Numbered from the stretch's first letter, positions 1-12,349 are shown. The stretch: 64,000 nt of DNA from Sabellastarte sp. h YS-2021 (GCA_964017235.1 OZ024928.1:84439566-84503565); one strand, 5' to 3'. Made by a program: numbers and translations. The notes: generated by a model from the sequence alone, not told the origin.

Positions 1-745
1 CAAGAAATATATACTATATCTGACCTCTACCACACCTCTCCCCCACCTCTACCACGCCTTCTCCAACTAAAATTAATGGGGCAGACTTCTACCTCTACCA
101 CACCCTCAAAACATGGTAGAGGTTGCAAGAAATATATACTATATCTCACCTCTACCACACCTCTCCCCCACCTTCTCCAATTAAAATTACTGTGATAGAC
201 CTGTACCCCTACCACATCCCCAAAACGTGGTAGAGGTTGGAAGAAATATAAACTACATTTGACCTCTACCACACCTCTACCACGCCTTCTCCAACTAAAA
301 CTAATGGGATAGACTTCTACCTCTACCACACCCCAGAACGTGGTACATGTTATAAGAAATATATATTATATCTGACCTCTAACACACCTCTCCCCCACCT
401 TCTCCAATTAAAATTACTGGGATCAACCTCTACCTCTACCACAACCCCAAAACATGGTAGAGGTTGCAAGACATATATACTATATCGGACCTCTACCCCA
501 CCTCTACCACGCATTGTCCAAATAAAACTAATGGGATAGACTTCTACCTCTACCACACCCCCAGAATGTGGTACCTGTTCCAAAAAATATATACTATATC
601 TGACCTCTACCACACCTCTACCATGCCTTATCCAATTAAAATTACTGGGACAGACCTCTACCTCTACCACACCCCCAAAATGTGGTAGAGATTGCAAGAA
701 ATATATACTAAAATTAATGGGATGGACCTCTACCTCTACCACATA
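1..745. repeat. 113-bp tandem satellite array (about 6.5 copies)
   Basis: A motif of the form AAGAAATATATACTATAT recurs near 2, 127, 241, 354, 467, 581 and 695, a spacing of 113-114 bp. Each unit carries CTCTACC-rich tracts and a GGTAGAGGT ... ACCTCTACC inverted pair, so single strands could fold. Units differ by a few percent and small indels. Open frames on both strands reflect low stop density and are not credible genes. The left edge of the array lies outside the window. Confidence 0.9.
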
Positions 746-1790
746 TTCTATTTCTTACATAGCCCACCCCCCACCCCTCCCCAAATTTTCGCGGGCTCCA
801 ACATGAAGTATCAACCGTTTTTGGGTAGAGAGATGCAGATTTTCCTAAGACTGTACAAAGTTGGGCCTGCTTTTATATATACAGTTTATCTAAGCATTTT
901 ATATTAATAATGCAGTTGTATTTATAATGTATTATGTGTCATTATGAAATATCTTATATCAATGGAAATGGTTTTAGAAGGTAGTATTTTACAAATCATT
1001 GCTACATTATTAAGACTGTTACCAATTGATTTGATAAAACATTTCTGTACATATTACTCTAATTGTGTAAACCTGATTCAAGCATCAAGATTATGTCTTA
1101 TCCTTATATATCCACAATTAAAAACTGAAAACAATGTTACCTAGATTTTCAAAATCCATCCATAAATAAAGATTTTTTTATGTCAATTTGAATTTCTATT
1201 TGAATGGGACCAAGTTTGCTTAGATGAGTCTGAGTTGGCAAAGGTCCGAGTTGACCAGTTTCCGATTGTCACTCTCCAGAAATTTTTACTAGAGTGAGAT
1301 TTACCAAAAAAAGTCAAAATATTGAGTACCTGCTTACCAGTGATTTGACAATTGTTCATTATTTCATAAAATAAAATAAGTGGAATGTTGGCACAATTCA
1401 TGTAGACAGTGTATAGTTGTTACATTTGTTGACCTTGCTTCAGTAGTTATTTAGTTGTTTAAATGTTTTAACTATATAGTATCAAATTTATACAAAAAGC
1501 AACTTAACATTAAGATATTGAGCACTAACATTACAGGAAAGGCTTTGTTTAGGGTGAGGTTTTAGTAATTTTTTCAACAGTTTTCATTTGTTAATTAATT
1601 CAACAGAAAATATTTGCAGGTGTAAAGTAGACAGGTTGGCAATTGCTTTAGTCCCTAACTCACCCTACTGTGGCCATTTTATAATAAAACTATCAAGTAA
1701 TATTTATATTTGAAACAAATGGAACAAGTCCATGTAACATTATTATAAAAGTCTGCAAAACTAGTTAATTGTGAAAAAGTTTTACTGTTG
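746..1790. other. Non-repetitive AT-rich sequence, no gene seen
   Basis: AT-rich unique-looking DNA without an exon that I can support. A PARP1 first exon could be expected somewhere upstream of 10685. I looked for a zinc-finger-like YAKSGR/CxxC coding segment ending at a GT donor here and did not find one. Confidence 0.5.
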
Positions 1791-1794
1791 CCAT

Positions 1795-3891
1795 AAAATA
1801 CAAGTGACAAACTTGGGTATCTGAGCTGTACTACCTTGCTGCCGATTTTTGCCACAAATGAACAAAATCATCATTATGTCCACCCCACTGGGAAAAGTAT
1901 TTATCTTATCTTTACCAAATTTGGTATGGGTCTTTATTGGGTTAATAGCTTGCATGGGATTGCTTTTGGTGAAGATAGCTCTATAGCTAACTGAATAATA
2001 GCTACTTGGGTACTTTTGTGTACTTCTTTTGTTTCCGGGCATTTTAAGGAAAAATATTTTACATATCTTTACCAAATTCGGTATGAGCAATAGTTAGGCC
2101 AATAGCTTGCTTGGGATTGCTTTTAGTGATAATAGCTATATAACTGACCGAGTAATAGCTACTTAGCTACATTGCCAAAAATGGAAATACACAAATTTGC
2201 TTCTATCTCCTTAACCGTGCGAGATAGAGTGATTTCGTCGAAATTTTCGAGCCATAGGGTATCTGAGCAATGTACTCTTGGCAATTTTCAAAAAAATTTC
2301 CCCTCCCCAAAAATGGCGGCCATTTTGAATTTTCGCCAAAAATGGCAAAACACAAATTTGCTTCTATCTCCTTAACTGTGCGAGATAGAGCGATTTCGTT
2401 GAAATTTTCGACCCACAGGGTATTTGAGCAATGTACTCTTGGCAATTTTCAAAAAAAATTTCCCCTCCCCAAAAATGGCGGCCATTTTGAATTTCCGCCA
2501 AAAATGGAAAAACACAAATTTGCTTCTATCTCCTTAACCGTGCGAGATAGAGCGATTTCATCGAAATTTTCGACCCACAGGGTATCTAAGGAATGTATTA
2601 TTGGCAATTTTCAAAAAATTTTCCTCTCCCCAAAAATGGCGGCCATTTTGAATTTTCGAATTTTTGCCAAAATTGAAAAACAGAAATTTCCTTCTATCTC
2701 CTTAACCATGCGAGATAGAACGATTTCGTCGAAATTTTCAACCCACAGGGTATCTGAGGAATGTACTCTTGGCAATTTTCAAAAAATTTTCATCTCACCA
2801 AAAATGGCGGCCATTTTGAATTTTTCGAATTTTTGCCAAAAATGGAAAAACACAAATTTGCTTCTATCTCCTTAACCGTGCGAGATAGAGTGATTTCATC
2901 GAAATTTTCGACACACAGGATATCTAAAAAATATACTATTGGCAATTTTCAAAAAAAAAAATTTTTCTCCCCAAAAATGGCAGCCATTTTGAATTTTCGA
3001 ATTTTTGCCAAAAATGGAAAAACACAAATTTGCTTCTATCTCCTTGACCGTGCGAGATAGAGTGATTTCGTCGAAATTTTCGACCCACAGGGTATCAGAG
3101 CAGTGTACTGTACAATTTCCAAAAAATTATCCTCTTCCTATATATGGCAGCCATTTTGAATTTTCAAATTTTGCCAAAAATGGACTGTGTGAGATAGAGC
3201 GATTTTGTCAAAATTTTCGACCCACGGGTATCTAAGAAATGTACTATTGGCAATTTTCAAAAAATTTTCCTCTCCCCAAAAATGGCGGCCACTTTGAATT
3301 TTCGAATTTTTGCCAAAAATGGAAAAACACAAATTTGCTTCTATCTCCTTAACTGTGCGAGATAGAGCGATTTCGTCGAAATTTTCAACCCACAGGTTAT
3401 TTAAGCAATATATTTTTGGCAATTTTCTAAAAATTTTACTCCCCAAAAATGGCAGCCATTTGAATTTTCGAACTTTTGCCAAAAATGGAAAAACACAAAT
3501 TTGCTTCTATCTTCTTAACTGTTGGGTTGGGCCCTGTTATTCCATAAAACTGAAAAATGTCAAATTTCTCAAATTTCACCCTCCATCTTCAATTTTATCG
3601 GAAATCAAAAATGTTGGTTATCTCAAAAACCTTTAGAGACAGAGTGATTTTGAGCAAATTTTGAACCAATGCAAAAAGACATGAAGCTGAAATAATTTAC
3701 ATTGTATACTAATAAATATTTAAGCATCATTGATATATTTTACAAATGAAACAGGGTCTTGTAAGACTACTGTACAATTTTGCCAAAAGGTTCATGGGGT
3801 GGACATTACACATGATAATGTGTGTTCTTCTATGCTATCCTGTTTCTATTCATATGTTGCAGCTACTATCAACAGGGCGTCCTATTTCTAG
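1795..3891 (+). mobile_element. Satellite-cored non-autonomous element, copy 1 (pearl/Helentron-like)
   Basis: Layout: a 5' leader with degenerate ACCAAATTTGGTATG ... GGGATTGCTTTTGGTG monomers (about 1830-2160), a 169-bp tandem core (2165-3530), then a conserved 3' tail (about 3660-3891). The tail has the hairpin ACACAT-GATA-ATGTGT at 3808-3823 and ends GGGCGTCCTATTTCTAG. The same tail closes two other copies at 17994 and 26413, which defines the 3' end. A GTCCACCCC/GGGGTGGAC inverted pair lies near 1880 and 3795. A tandem core between conserved flanks without transposase recalls bivalve pearl elements and other Helentron-associated elements. That assignment is inference, and the 5' end is approximate. 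Confidence 0.55.
2165..3530. repeat. ~169-bp satellite array (about 8 diverged copies)
   Basis: The monomer begins near CACAAATTTGCTTCTATCTC and runs through GATTTCGTCGAAATTTTCGA, ACCCACAGGGTATCT and AAAATGGCGGCCATTTTGAA. Copies here are more diverged from each other than those at 22.5-26.3 kb. They carry small deletions, including a shortened unit near 3120-3200. Because 169 is not a multiple of three, frames shift between monomers, yet both strands stay open for 60-200 codons. I treat those frames as non-coding. Confidence 0.9.
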
Positions 3892-4540
3892 TATTTCATT
3901 AAGGATCACATGTCTTCACGTTTTTTTTGTGTGCATTTACTCCTTTTGTGCTGTTTTTAACCTATCACAAACATAGTTCCAAGGTACTTGTTAACCATGT
4001 AGATTAGCAATGACATAAAATGTGACGTTTAAATGATGAAGCAGAAATTGAAAACTGTTAAAAACAGTTGAAAATGTTATTACATATTCATCGTCCCCAT
4101 TATATGATGCTGATCATATAAAGAGGCCACAAAAGAAAAAAGTAAAATTTATTTCCATTTGAAATGCGTCTTTGTGCAGTACAACAATTAGTGGAAAGTT
4201 TTACAGCACCAGTATCTTGGTATCCAGATCATTTCACTGGAATACAATATATTACAAGCAGCAAACTTAAAATATTATATCATTCAAATTGTGGTTGGTA
4301 TTAAATAAAGTAGTGTCCATATTTTTTCATAAGCTGATGAGGTTTCACCTGGTATAAACCATCTTGTGGTAGTTTGTCAACAGAAACTTATTAATCTGAG
4401 TTGGTTAGCCACACTTCAATCTATAAAGTAATTGCTCTGGTTCAGAAGAAAAAGTATATCGAAGTGCAAAGACATATATCTATATCACCATTTAATGTCA
4501 GATTATAAACTTACAGTGGAAATATTTAGTTTTTAATGCA
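3892..4540. other. Unique intronic or flanking sequence, no gene seen
   Basis: AT-rich single-copy-looking DNA between two mobile elements. No exon with credible splice sites was recognised. Confidence 0.5.
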
Positions 4541-4546
4541 TTTTTA

Positions 4547-4574
4547 TGTCAGCTGACTTGTCAGTCAGCTGACA
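4547..4574. other. 5' cap hairpin of palindrome-capped element
   Basis: A perfect 12-bp inverted repeat with a 4-nt loop. One arm recurs at 10355-10366 beside the 3' hairpin, so it acts as a subterminal inverted repeat. The same hairpin with one loop change is at 37578-37605. Confidence 0.85.
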
Positions 4575-5029
4575 TTATGTCGTCACTCTGCGGCGTGGGC
4601 GTACGCGTACGCGTCCGCGTACGCGTGAACAACTTCTCCTCCAAAACTACAAGGCCTAGAGACGTGCTGTTTTTTTTAAAAGATACCTTATCTATCGAGG
4701 ATGAAAAATTGTTCAAGGCATGCAAATCTGTCTGTTCGTCTGTTTGCTAGAGACATTACAAGGGGGGTACCCCCACCAAAAGTATGAAAATTTCAACACT
4801 TAATCACAATTTTCTCAGTGACTATTGCAGGGATTTCTCTCATATCTTGCATATATGTACTAGGCCAGAGGTAGATTCTCTTGTGTGAGTATGAGACCTG
4901 GATCTGTCTTACTTTTTTTTTAATAAATTTTTTTAATAATTTTTAATGCATTAAAATTCATGAAATCATGCACAAAATCATTTATAACTTGAAAAGTGTT
5001 GCATTTAGAGCATTTTGTTAAAATATGTT

Positions 5030-8000
5030 ATTCAGCTACTTTTTTCATAGCTACAATATGGTGAGTAAGTTGGGTGCCTGTCTCAATAGCTAAGTGAGTA
5101 ATAGCTACTTTTGGGCTTTTCAGTAACTTCCATCATGAGTAAAATCACTTGTAACTTAAAAACTATTGCATTTAGAGAATTTCGTATAAATATGTTATTC
5201 AGCTACTTTTGGGTCAGCTATAACATAGTAAAATTTTAGACCTGTAGCTCATGGCATAGCTGAGTAATAGCTACTTTTAGGTTATCACTGTTGAGTAAAT
5301 CGCTTATAACTTCAAAACTATTGCATTTAGAGAATTTCGTATGAATATGTTATTCAGCTACTTTTGGGTCAGCTATAACATAGTAAAATTTCAGACCTGT
5401 AGCTCATGGCATAGCTGAGTAATAGCTACTTTTAGGTTATCACTGTTGAGTAAATCGCTTATAACTTGGAAACTATTGCATTTACAGTATTTTGTTTCAA
5501 TATGTTATTCACCTATTTTGGGATCAGCTATAACATAGTGAAGTTTCAGATCTGTGGCTCATTGCATAGCTGAGTAATAGCTACTTTGAAGTTCTCACTA
5601 TTGAGTAAATCACTTGTAACTTAAAACCTATTGCATTTAGAGAATTTTGTATAAACATGTTATTCAGCTACTTTTGGGCCAGCTATAACATATTGAAATT
5701 TCAGATCTGTAGGTCATGGCATAGCTGAGTAATAGCTACTTTTTGCTTAAATATGTTGTTCACCTACTTTTGGGTCAGCTATAACATAGTAAAATTTCAG
5801 ACCTGTAGCTCATTGCATAGCTGAGTAATAACTACTTTGAAGTTCTCACTATTGAGTAAATCAGTTGTAATTGCAAAACTATTGCATTTAGAGAATTTAG
5901 TATAAATATGTTATTCAGCTACTTTTGGGCCAGCTATAACATAGTGAAATTTCAGATCTGTAGGTCATGGCACAGCTGAGTGATAGCTACTTTGAAGTTC
6001 TCACTATTGAGTAAATCAGTTGTAATTGGAAAACTATTGCATTTACAGAATTTCGTATAAATATGTTATTCAGCTACTTTTGGGTCAGCTATAACATAGT
6101 AAAATTTCTGACCTGTAGCTCATGGCATAGCTGAGTAATAGCTACTTTTAGGTTATCACTGTTGAGTAAATCGCTTATAACTTGGAAACTATTGCATTTA
6201 CAGCATTTTGTTTCAATATGTTATTCACCTATTTTGGGATCAGCTATAACATAGTGAAGTTTCAGATCTGTGGCTCATTGCATAGCTGAGTAATAGCTAC
6301 TTTGAAGTTCTCACTATTGAGTAAATCACTTGTAACTTAAAACCTATTGCATTTAGAGAATTTCGTATAAACATGTTATTCAGCTACTTTTGGGCCAGCT
6401 ATAACATAGTGAAATTTCAGATCTGTAGGTCATGGCATAGCTGAGTAATAGCTACTTTAAAGTTCTCACTATTGAGTAAATCAGTTGTAATTGGAAAACT
6501 ATTGCATTTAGAGTATTTCGTATAATATGTTATTCAGCTACTTTTGGGTCAGCTATAACATAGTAAAATTTCAGACCTGTAGCTCATGGCATAGCTGAGT
6601 AATAGCTACTTTTAGGTCATCACTATTGAGTAAATCAGTTGTAACTTGAAAACTATTGCATTTACAGTATTTTGCTTAAATATGTTGTTCACCTACTTTT
6701 GGGTCAGCTATAACATAGTAAAATTTCAGACTTGTAGCTCATTGCATAGCTGAGTAATAACTACTTTGAGGTTCTCACTATTGAGTAAATCAGTTGTAAT
6801 TGCAAAACTATTGCATTTACAGAATTTCGTATAAATATGTTATTCAGCTACTTTTGGGCCAGCTATAACATAGTGAAATTTCAGATCTGTAGGTCATGGC
6901 ACAGCTGAGTAATAGCTACTTTGAAGTTCTCACTATTGAGTAAATCAGTTGTAATTGGAAAACTATTGCATTTACAGAATTTCGTATAAATATGTTATTC
7001 AGCTACTTTTGGGTCAGCTATAACATAGTAAAATTTCTGACCTGTAGCTCATGGCATAGCTGAGTAATAGCTACTTTTAGGTCATCACTATTGAGTAAAT
7101 CAGTTGTAACTTGAAAACTATTGCATTTACAGTGTTTTGCTTAAATATGTTGTTCACCTACTTTTGGGTCAGCTATAACATAGTAAAATTTCAGACCTGT
7201 AGCTCATTGCATAGCTGAGTAATAACTACTTTGAGGTTCTCACTATTGAGTAAATCAGTTGTAATTGCAAAACTATTGCATTTAGAGAATTTCGTATAAA
7301 TATGTTATTCAGCTACTTTTGGGCCAGCTATAACATAGTGAAATTTCAGATCTGTAGATCATGGCACAGCTGAGTAATAGCTACTTTGAAGTTCTCACTA
7401 TTGAGTAAATCAGTTGTAATTGGAAAACTATTGCATTTACAGAATTTCGTATAAATATGTTATTCAGCTACTTTTGGGTCAGCTATAACATAGTAAAATT
7501 TCAGACCTGTAGCTCATGGCATAGCTGAGTAATAGCTACTTTTAGGTCATCACTATTGAGTAAATCAGTTGTAACTTCAAAACTATTGCATTTACAGTAT
7601 TTTGCTTAAATATGTTGTTCACCTACTTTTGGGTCAGCTATAACATAGTAAAATTTCAGACCTGTAGCTCATTGCATAGCTGAGTAATGACTACTTTGAG
7701 GTTCTCACTATTGAGTAAATCAGTTGTAATTGCAAAACTATTGCATTTAGAGAATTTAGTATAAATATGTTATTCAGCTACTTTTGGGTCAGCTATAACA
7801 TAGTAAAATTTCAGACCTGTAGCTCATGGCATAGCTGAGTAATAGCTACTTTTAGGTCATCATTATTGAGTAAATCAGTTGTAACTTGAAAACTATTGCA
7901 TGTTCAGTATTTTGCTTAAATATGTTGTTCACCTACTTTTGGGTCAGCTATAACATAGTAAAATTTCAGACCTGTAGCTCATGGCATAGCTGAGTAATAG

Positions 8001-9130
8001 CTACTTTGAGGTTATCACTGTTGAGTAAATCGCTTATAACTTGGAAATTATTGCATTTAGAGTATTTTGTTTCAATATGTTATTCACCTATTTTGGGGTT
8101 AGCTATCACATAGTGAAGTGCCAGACCTGTGACACATTGCATAGCTGAGTAATAGCTACTTTGAAGTTCTCAATGTTGAGCAAATCACTTATAATTTGAA
8201 AACTATTGCATTTAGAGAATTTGGTATAAATATGTTATTCAGCTACTTTTGGGTCAGCTATAACATAGTAAAATTTCAGACCTGTAGCTCATGGCATAGC
8301 TGAGTAATAGCTACTTTTAGGTTATCACTGTTGAGTAAATCACTTATAACTTGGAAACTATTGCATTTAGAGTATTTTGTTGCAATATGTTATTCACCTA
8401 TTTTGGGGTCAGCTATAACATAGTGAAGTTCCAGACCTGTGGCTCATTGCATAGCTGAGTAATAGCTACTTTGAAGTTCTCACTATTGAGTAAATCAGTT
8501 GTAATTGGAAAACTATTGCCTTTACAGAAATTTGTGCAAATATGTTATTCAGCTACTTTTGGGTCAGCTATAACATAGTGAAATTACAGACCTGTAGCTC
8601 ATGGCACAACTGAGCAATAGCTATTCTCAGGCACTGACTGTTGAGTAAATTGGCTATAACTTGAAAAATATTGCATTTGGAGTATTTTGTTAAAATATAT
8701 TGTTCACCTACTTTTGGGTTAGCTATAACATAGTGAAATTATAGACCTATAGCTCATGGCATAGCGGAGCAATAGCTATTTTCAGGTTCTCACTATTGAG
8801 TAAATCAGTTGTAACTTGAAAACTATTGGATTTACAGTATTTTGCTTAAATATGTTGTTCACCTACTTTTAGGTCAGCTATAACAGAGCAAAAATTCAGA
8901 CATGTAGCTCATGGCATAGCTGAGTAATAGTTACTTTGAGGTTCTCACTCTTGAGTAAATCAGTAGTAACTTGAAAACTATTACATTTAGAGTATTTTGT
9001 TAAATATGTTATTCACAGACGTTTTGGTCAGCTATAACATAGTGAAATTGCAGTCCTCTATGTCATGGCATAGCTGATCAATAGCTTCTTTCAGGTTCTC
9101 ACTGTTGAGTAAATCATTGTATCCAACCTG
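5030..9130. repeat. 155-bp satellite array (about 26 monomers)
   Basis: Successive GGGTCAGCTATAACATAG boxes lie 155-156 bp apart (for example near 5211, 5366 and 5521). Monomers also contain GCATAGCTGAGTAATAGCTAC and ACTATTGCATTTAGAG. At least three subtypes can be told apart (TTTCGTATAAATATG, TTTGTTTCAATATG, TTTGCTTAAATATG). They recur in order and give a higher-order pattern. The right end decays into the 147-bp array. Confidence 0.92.
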
Positions 9131-9920
9131 TAGGAAATCATGGGCTGGGAATCTGTTAATATGGTCCGATTTGACTTTGGAACCCTCCTTCAAGGTCAAA
9201 TGAGGATAGCCAAACATAAAAGTGCTTATAACTCGCTTATTATTGGTCCTAGAGGTTTGGAATGAAAACCAACCTATAGAAAATCATGAGCTGGGAATTT
9301 TTTGGTGTGGTCGGATTTGACCTTGGACCCCTCCTTCAAGGTCAAATGAGGATAGCCAAACTTAAAAGTGCTTATAACTCGCTTATTATTGGTCCTAGAG
9401 GTTTGGAATGGAAAACCAACCTATAGAAAATCATGGGCTGGGAATCTTTTGGTGTGGTCAGATTTCACCTTAGACCCCTCCTTCCAGGTCAAACGAAGAT
9501 AGCCAAACTTAAAGTGCTTATAACTCGCGTATTATTGGTCTTGGAGGTTTGGGATGGTAAACCAACATATAGGAAATCATGGGCTGGGATTCTTTTGTGT
9601 GGTCAGATTTGACCTGGGACCCCTCCTTCAAGGTCAGTTGAGGATAGCCAAACTTACAATTGCTTAGAACTCGCTTATTATTGGTCCTACAGGTTTGGGA
9701 TGGTAAACAAGCTACAGGAAATCATGGGCTGGGAATTTTTTTGTGTGGTCGGATTTGACCTTGGACCCCTCCGTCAAGGTCAAACAAGGATAGCCAAACT
9801 TAAAAAGTGCCTATGACTCACTTATTATTGGTCCGAGAGGTTTGGGATGGTAAACCATCCTAAATTCTTTGGCTGGGAATCTTTTGGTATGGTCAGATTT
9901 GACCTTTGGACCCCTTCTTC
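9130..9920. repeat. 147-bp satellite array with TCAAGGTCA boxes (about 5 copies)
   Basis: Units contain CTCGCTTATTATTGGTCC, GGAAATCATGGGCTGGGAAT and TTTGACCTTGG...CTTCAAGGTCAAA. The period is near 147 bp. The inverted TGACCTT/AAGGTCA pair is present in most units. This array always follows the 155-bp array in this element family. Confidence 0.9.
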
Positions 9921-10040
9921 ATGGTCGAACGAGGATATTGCATTTATAGTATTTCTTTAAATATTTTAACCTACTTTTTACACTTAAACAATTACCTTGT
10001 TACTTTATTTCATAATACCATTTGCAGGGCACAACTTTTT

Positions 10041-10398
10041 TGTCCTTTTCTTCTGTCAGCTTCGGAATATCTTTCGAACATGCTGTTCAGTTACCATTTA
10101 CTGTATTTCTGTACAGCCCTTTCCCTGATAATTATGCTTTCCTCTCATTATCACCATCACAAATCAAAAACATTCAGTCAGCTGACACAGTGCCCGTTCA
10201 CGGGCACTCTCCTCTTGTTTGTCCTTTTCTTCTGTCAGCTTCGGAATATCTTTCGAACATGCTGTTCAGTTACCATTTACTATATTTCTGTACAGCCCTT
10301 TCCCTGATAATTATGCTTTCCTCTCATTATCACCATCACAAATCAAAAACATTCAGTCAGCTGACACAGTGCCCGTTCACGGGCACTCTCCTCTTGTT
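10041..10398. repeat. Tandem duplication of the 179-bp 3' tail
   Basis: TGTCCTTTTCTTCTGTCAGC begins at 10041 and again at 10220. Each copy ends with the perfect hairpin (10189-10208 and 10368-10387) and CTCCTCTTGTT. The other copies of the family carry a single tail. The 66-143 residue frames here are repeat artefacts. Confidence 0.9.
10368..10387. other. 3' terminal hairpin of palindrome-capped element
   Basis: AGTGCCCGT-TC-ACGGGCACT is a perfect 9-bp stem with a 2-nt loop, about 10 nt from the inferred 3' end. Identical hairpins are at 10189-10208, 41667-41686 and 45946-45965. Helitron-type elements have a 3' hairpin at about this distance from their end. Confidence 0.8.
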
Positions 10399-10684
10399 GA
10401 TCAAAGGTGCCATGTTGTGTTTCGATAAACTTTGCTTCCTGTTAGCGGGTTAGGTTATGCTAGAACAAAACTATTTTGGTATCCCCTTTTAGCAGTTAGT
10501 AGAAAATATTACACCCCCTCCTGATATCAGATGATATCGAAATATTTTTGCGTTCAATACTGATGTTCACACAGCCAAGTGATGTATTCACTAGTTGCAC
10601 ATTATTTTCTGCATATACAGTTCTACAGTATGTTGCTGAATCAGTGGTGGTTTGGTTTTAATCTTAAATCTTTCTCTCTTTCAG
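10399..10684 (+). other. PARP1 intron sequence upstream of the microexon
   Basis: Unique AT-rich sequence ending in the polypyrimidine tract and acceptor CTTTCTCTCTTTCAG at 10670-10684. Confidence 0.6.
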
Positions 10685-10705
10685 TCACCCATGTTTGATG
10701 GAAAG
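10685..10705 (+). CDS. PARP1: PARP1 microexon (zinc finger 1, SPMFDGK)
   Basis: This 21-nt exon reads SPMFDGK in phase 0. It lies between a strong acceptor (TTTCTCTCTTTCAG) and the donor GTGAGT. The peptide matches the invariant segment of PARP1 zinc finger 1 that immediately precedes V-P-x-W-Y-H-F, and the next exon at 19848 starts exactly there. PARP1 is a nuclear DNA-strand-break sensor that makes poly(ADP-ribose) from NAD+. Zinc finger 1 contacts the break. The first Cys pair of the finger must lie in an upstream exon that I could not find. Confidence 0.85.
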
Positions 10706-11960
10706 GTGAGTAGCACTTTTTTTTCTATATTCAAGTGCAGACTTTTTGTAAGAGTTCTAGGACTAACTTTTTAAAAAGAACTATCAACAACTATTGTTAA
10801 AGATTTTTGTGTTCACTCTGGGGTAGTGTGTTGGGACAATTAGACATGAGCTCGATTAATTGTATCCCGGAAAAGTGGGGATACTATGGCGGTCATCGTA
10901 CACGCCCGCATCCGCAGAGATTTCCTTGTGTTCAACCTACAAGCCACATTTATTTTTGGATTTCTTTTAAACTTTGCAAGTGGCTTGCTATGGGAGAGAA
11001 CTGGCCACCATATTGTTTTGGTAGCTCAGGAATCAAAACTATGCTCTGGGGAGTCAAAAATGTCAAAAATTTTAACTATTGTTTGTGTTCAAGCTGTAGG
11101 GCACAGTTTCTTTCAGATTTATTTTATATTTAGTGCATGAATTGGTGGGTATGAGGTCTCACCACCCTATCTTTTTTGTAGGCCTGGGGTCAAAATCAAG
11201 TGAGTAATAACTATTTTAAGCCCAGGAGTCAAAAACATCAAAAAATTTTACTTGTAACTTGAAAACTATTGCATTTAAAGAATTTTGTTTAAATATGTTA
11301 TTCAGCTACTTTTGGGTCAGCAATAACATAGTAAAATTGCTGACCTGTAGCTCATTGCATAGCCGAGTAATAGCTACTTTGAGGTTCTCACTGTTGAGTA
11401 AATCAGTTGTAACTTGAAAACTATTGCAAAAGTTCTTATAATTTGCTTATTATTGGTCCTAGAGGATTGAAATGTGAAACCAACCTATAGGAAATCATGG
11501 GTTAGGAATCTTCTGATGTTGTCAGATTTGACCTTGGGGCCCCTCTTTCAAGGTCAAACAAAGATAGCCAAATGTAATAGTGTCTATAACTCGCTTATTA
11601 TTAGTCGTAGAGGTTTGCAGTGTGAAAACAACCTATAGGAAATCATGGGCTAGGAATCTTCTGCATATAACTTGCTTATTATTGGTCCTAGAGGTTTTCA
11701 ATGTGAAACCAACTTATAGGAAATCATGAGTTGGGGGATCTTTTGATGTGGTCAGATTTGACCTTGGACCTCTCCTTCAAGGTCAAACGAAGACAGGTAA
11801 ACTTAAAAATGCGGATAACGTCAGGAATCTTCTGCCTCTATGTCTTTATTATTGTTTCTACAGGTTTGCTATGTTCGGGGGTACATCGCTGGCTCGCAAT
11901 AAAGTGAGCGGCATAAATGTAGTCATTGGTGATAGTGTATAATCACGGTCGATCATTGTC
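10706..11960. other. Intron with degenerate 155-bp and 147-bp satellite monomers
   Basis: 10706-11160 looks unique. About 11190-11430 holds one to two decayed 155-bp monomers (GGGTCAGCAATAACATAG). About 11430-11830 holds decayed 147-bp monomers with TTTGACCTTGG...TTCAAGGTCAAAC. No exon was recognised. Confidence 0.7.
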
Positions 11961-12349
11961 GTTTTCTAATAATTAAGTGTCCCGCAAGGGACGCTTGTTT
12001 GTGTATGGGAGACCTTCAGGCTTCGCCTGCTCCGCATTTTGTCTTCCTTATAACTCTGTAACTGTTAGGCGGATTCTTTTCAAATTTGGCAGGTTTAGGC
12101 AGTAGCCTTGGGGAATTTTTTTGAATATGCTGCAGTGACATTTCAACCAATCAGAGAGGTCACATGACCAAAAATGTCTTTTTTCGATGGGGAAGCTTGT
12201 CCGGATGATAACTTAAAAGGAATTTTATCAATTCACCTGAAACTTGGCAAATGCATTCATTCTATTAAAATCTGGAAATCATTAGATTTTGGCATTGATT
12301 GGTTAAGAAATGGCCGAGTATTAATGATTAATTAATCATTATGAATTTT

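Larger units (their letters stand above)
4541..10398 (+). mobile_element. Palindrome-capped satellite element, copy 1 (Helentron-like)
   Basis: The 5' cap is a perfect hairpin, TGTCAGCTGACT / AGTCAGCTGACA with a 4-nt loop (4547-4574). A GC-rich leader with ACGCGT repeats and GGGGGTACCCCC follows. Next come a 155-bp array (about 5030-9130), a 147-bp array (about 9130-9920) and a 3' tail. The tail contains AGTCAGCTGACA, an inverted match to the 5' arm, then the hairpin AGTGCCCGT-TC-ACGGGCACT and CTCCTCTTGTT. The same ends recur at 37572, 41698 and 45977. Subterminal inverted repeats plus a 3' hairpin and no TIR transposon ends are known for Helentron-type elements. No Rep/helicase is present, so this copy is non-autonomous. 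The family name is inferred. Confidence 0.6.

Noticed and set aside
3746-3976. 76-codon ORF at the 3' tail of the satellite-cored element
   Set aside because: Its first half is the conserved element tail, which recurs at 15496 with a different continuation, so the frame is not conserved.
9906-10453. 133-143 codon overlapping + frames
   Set aside because: They fall in the duplicated 179-bp element tail and recur as 66-codon frames in each other copy at equivalent positions.
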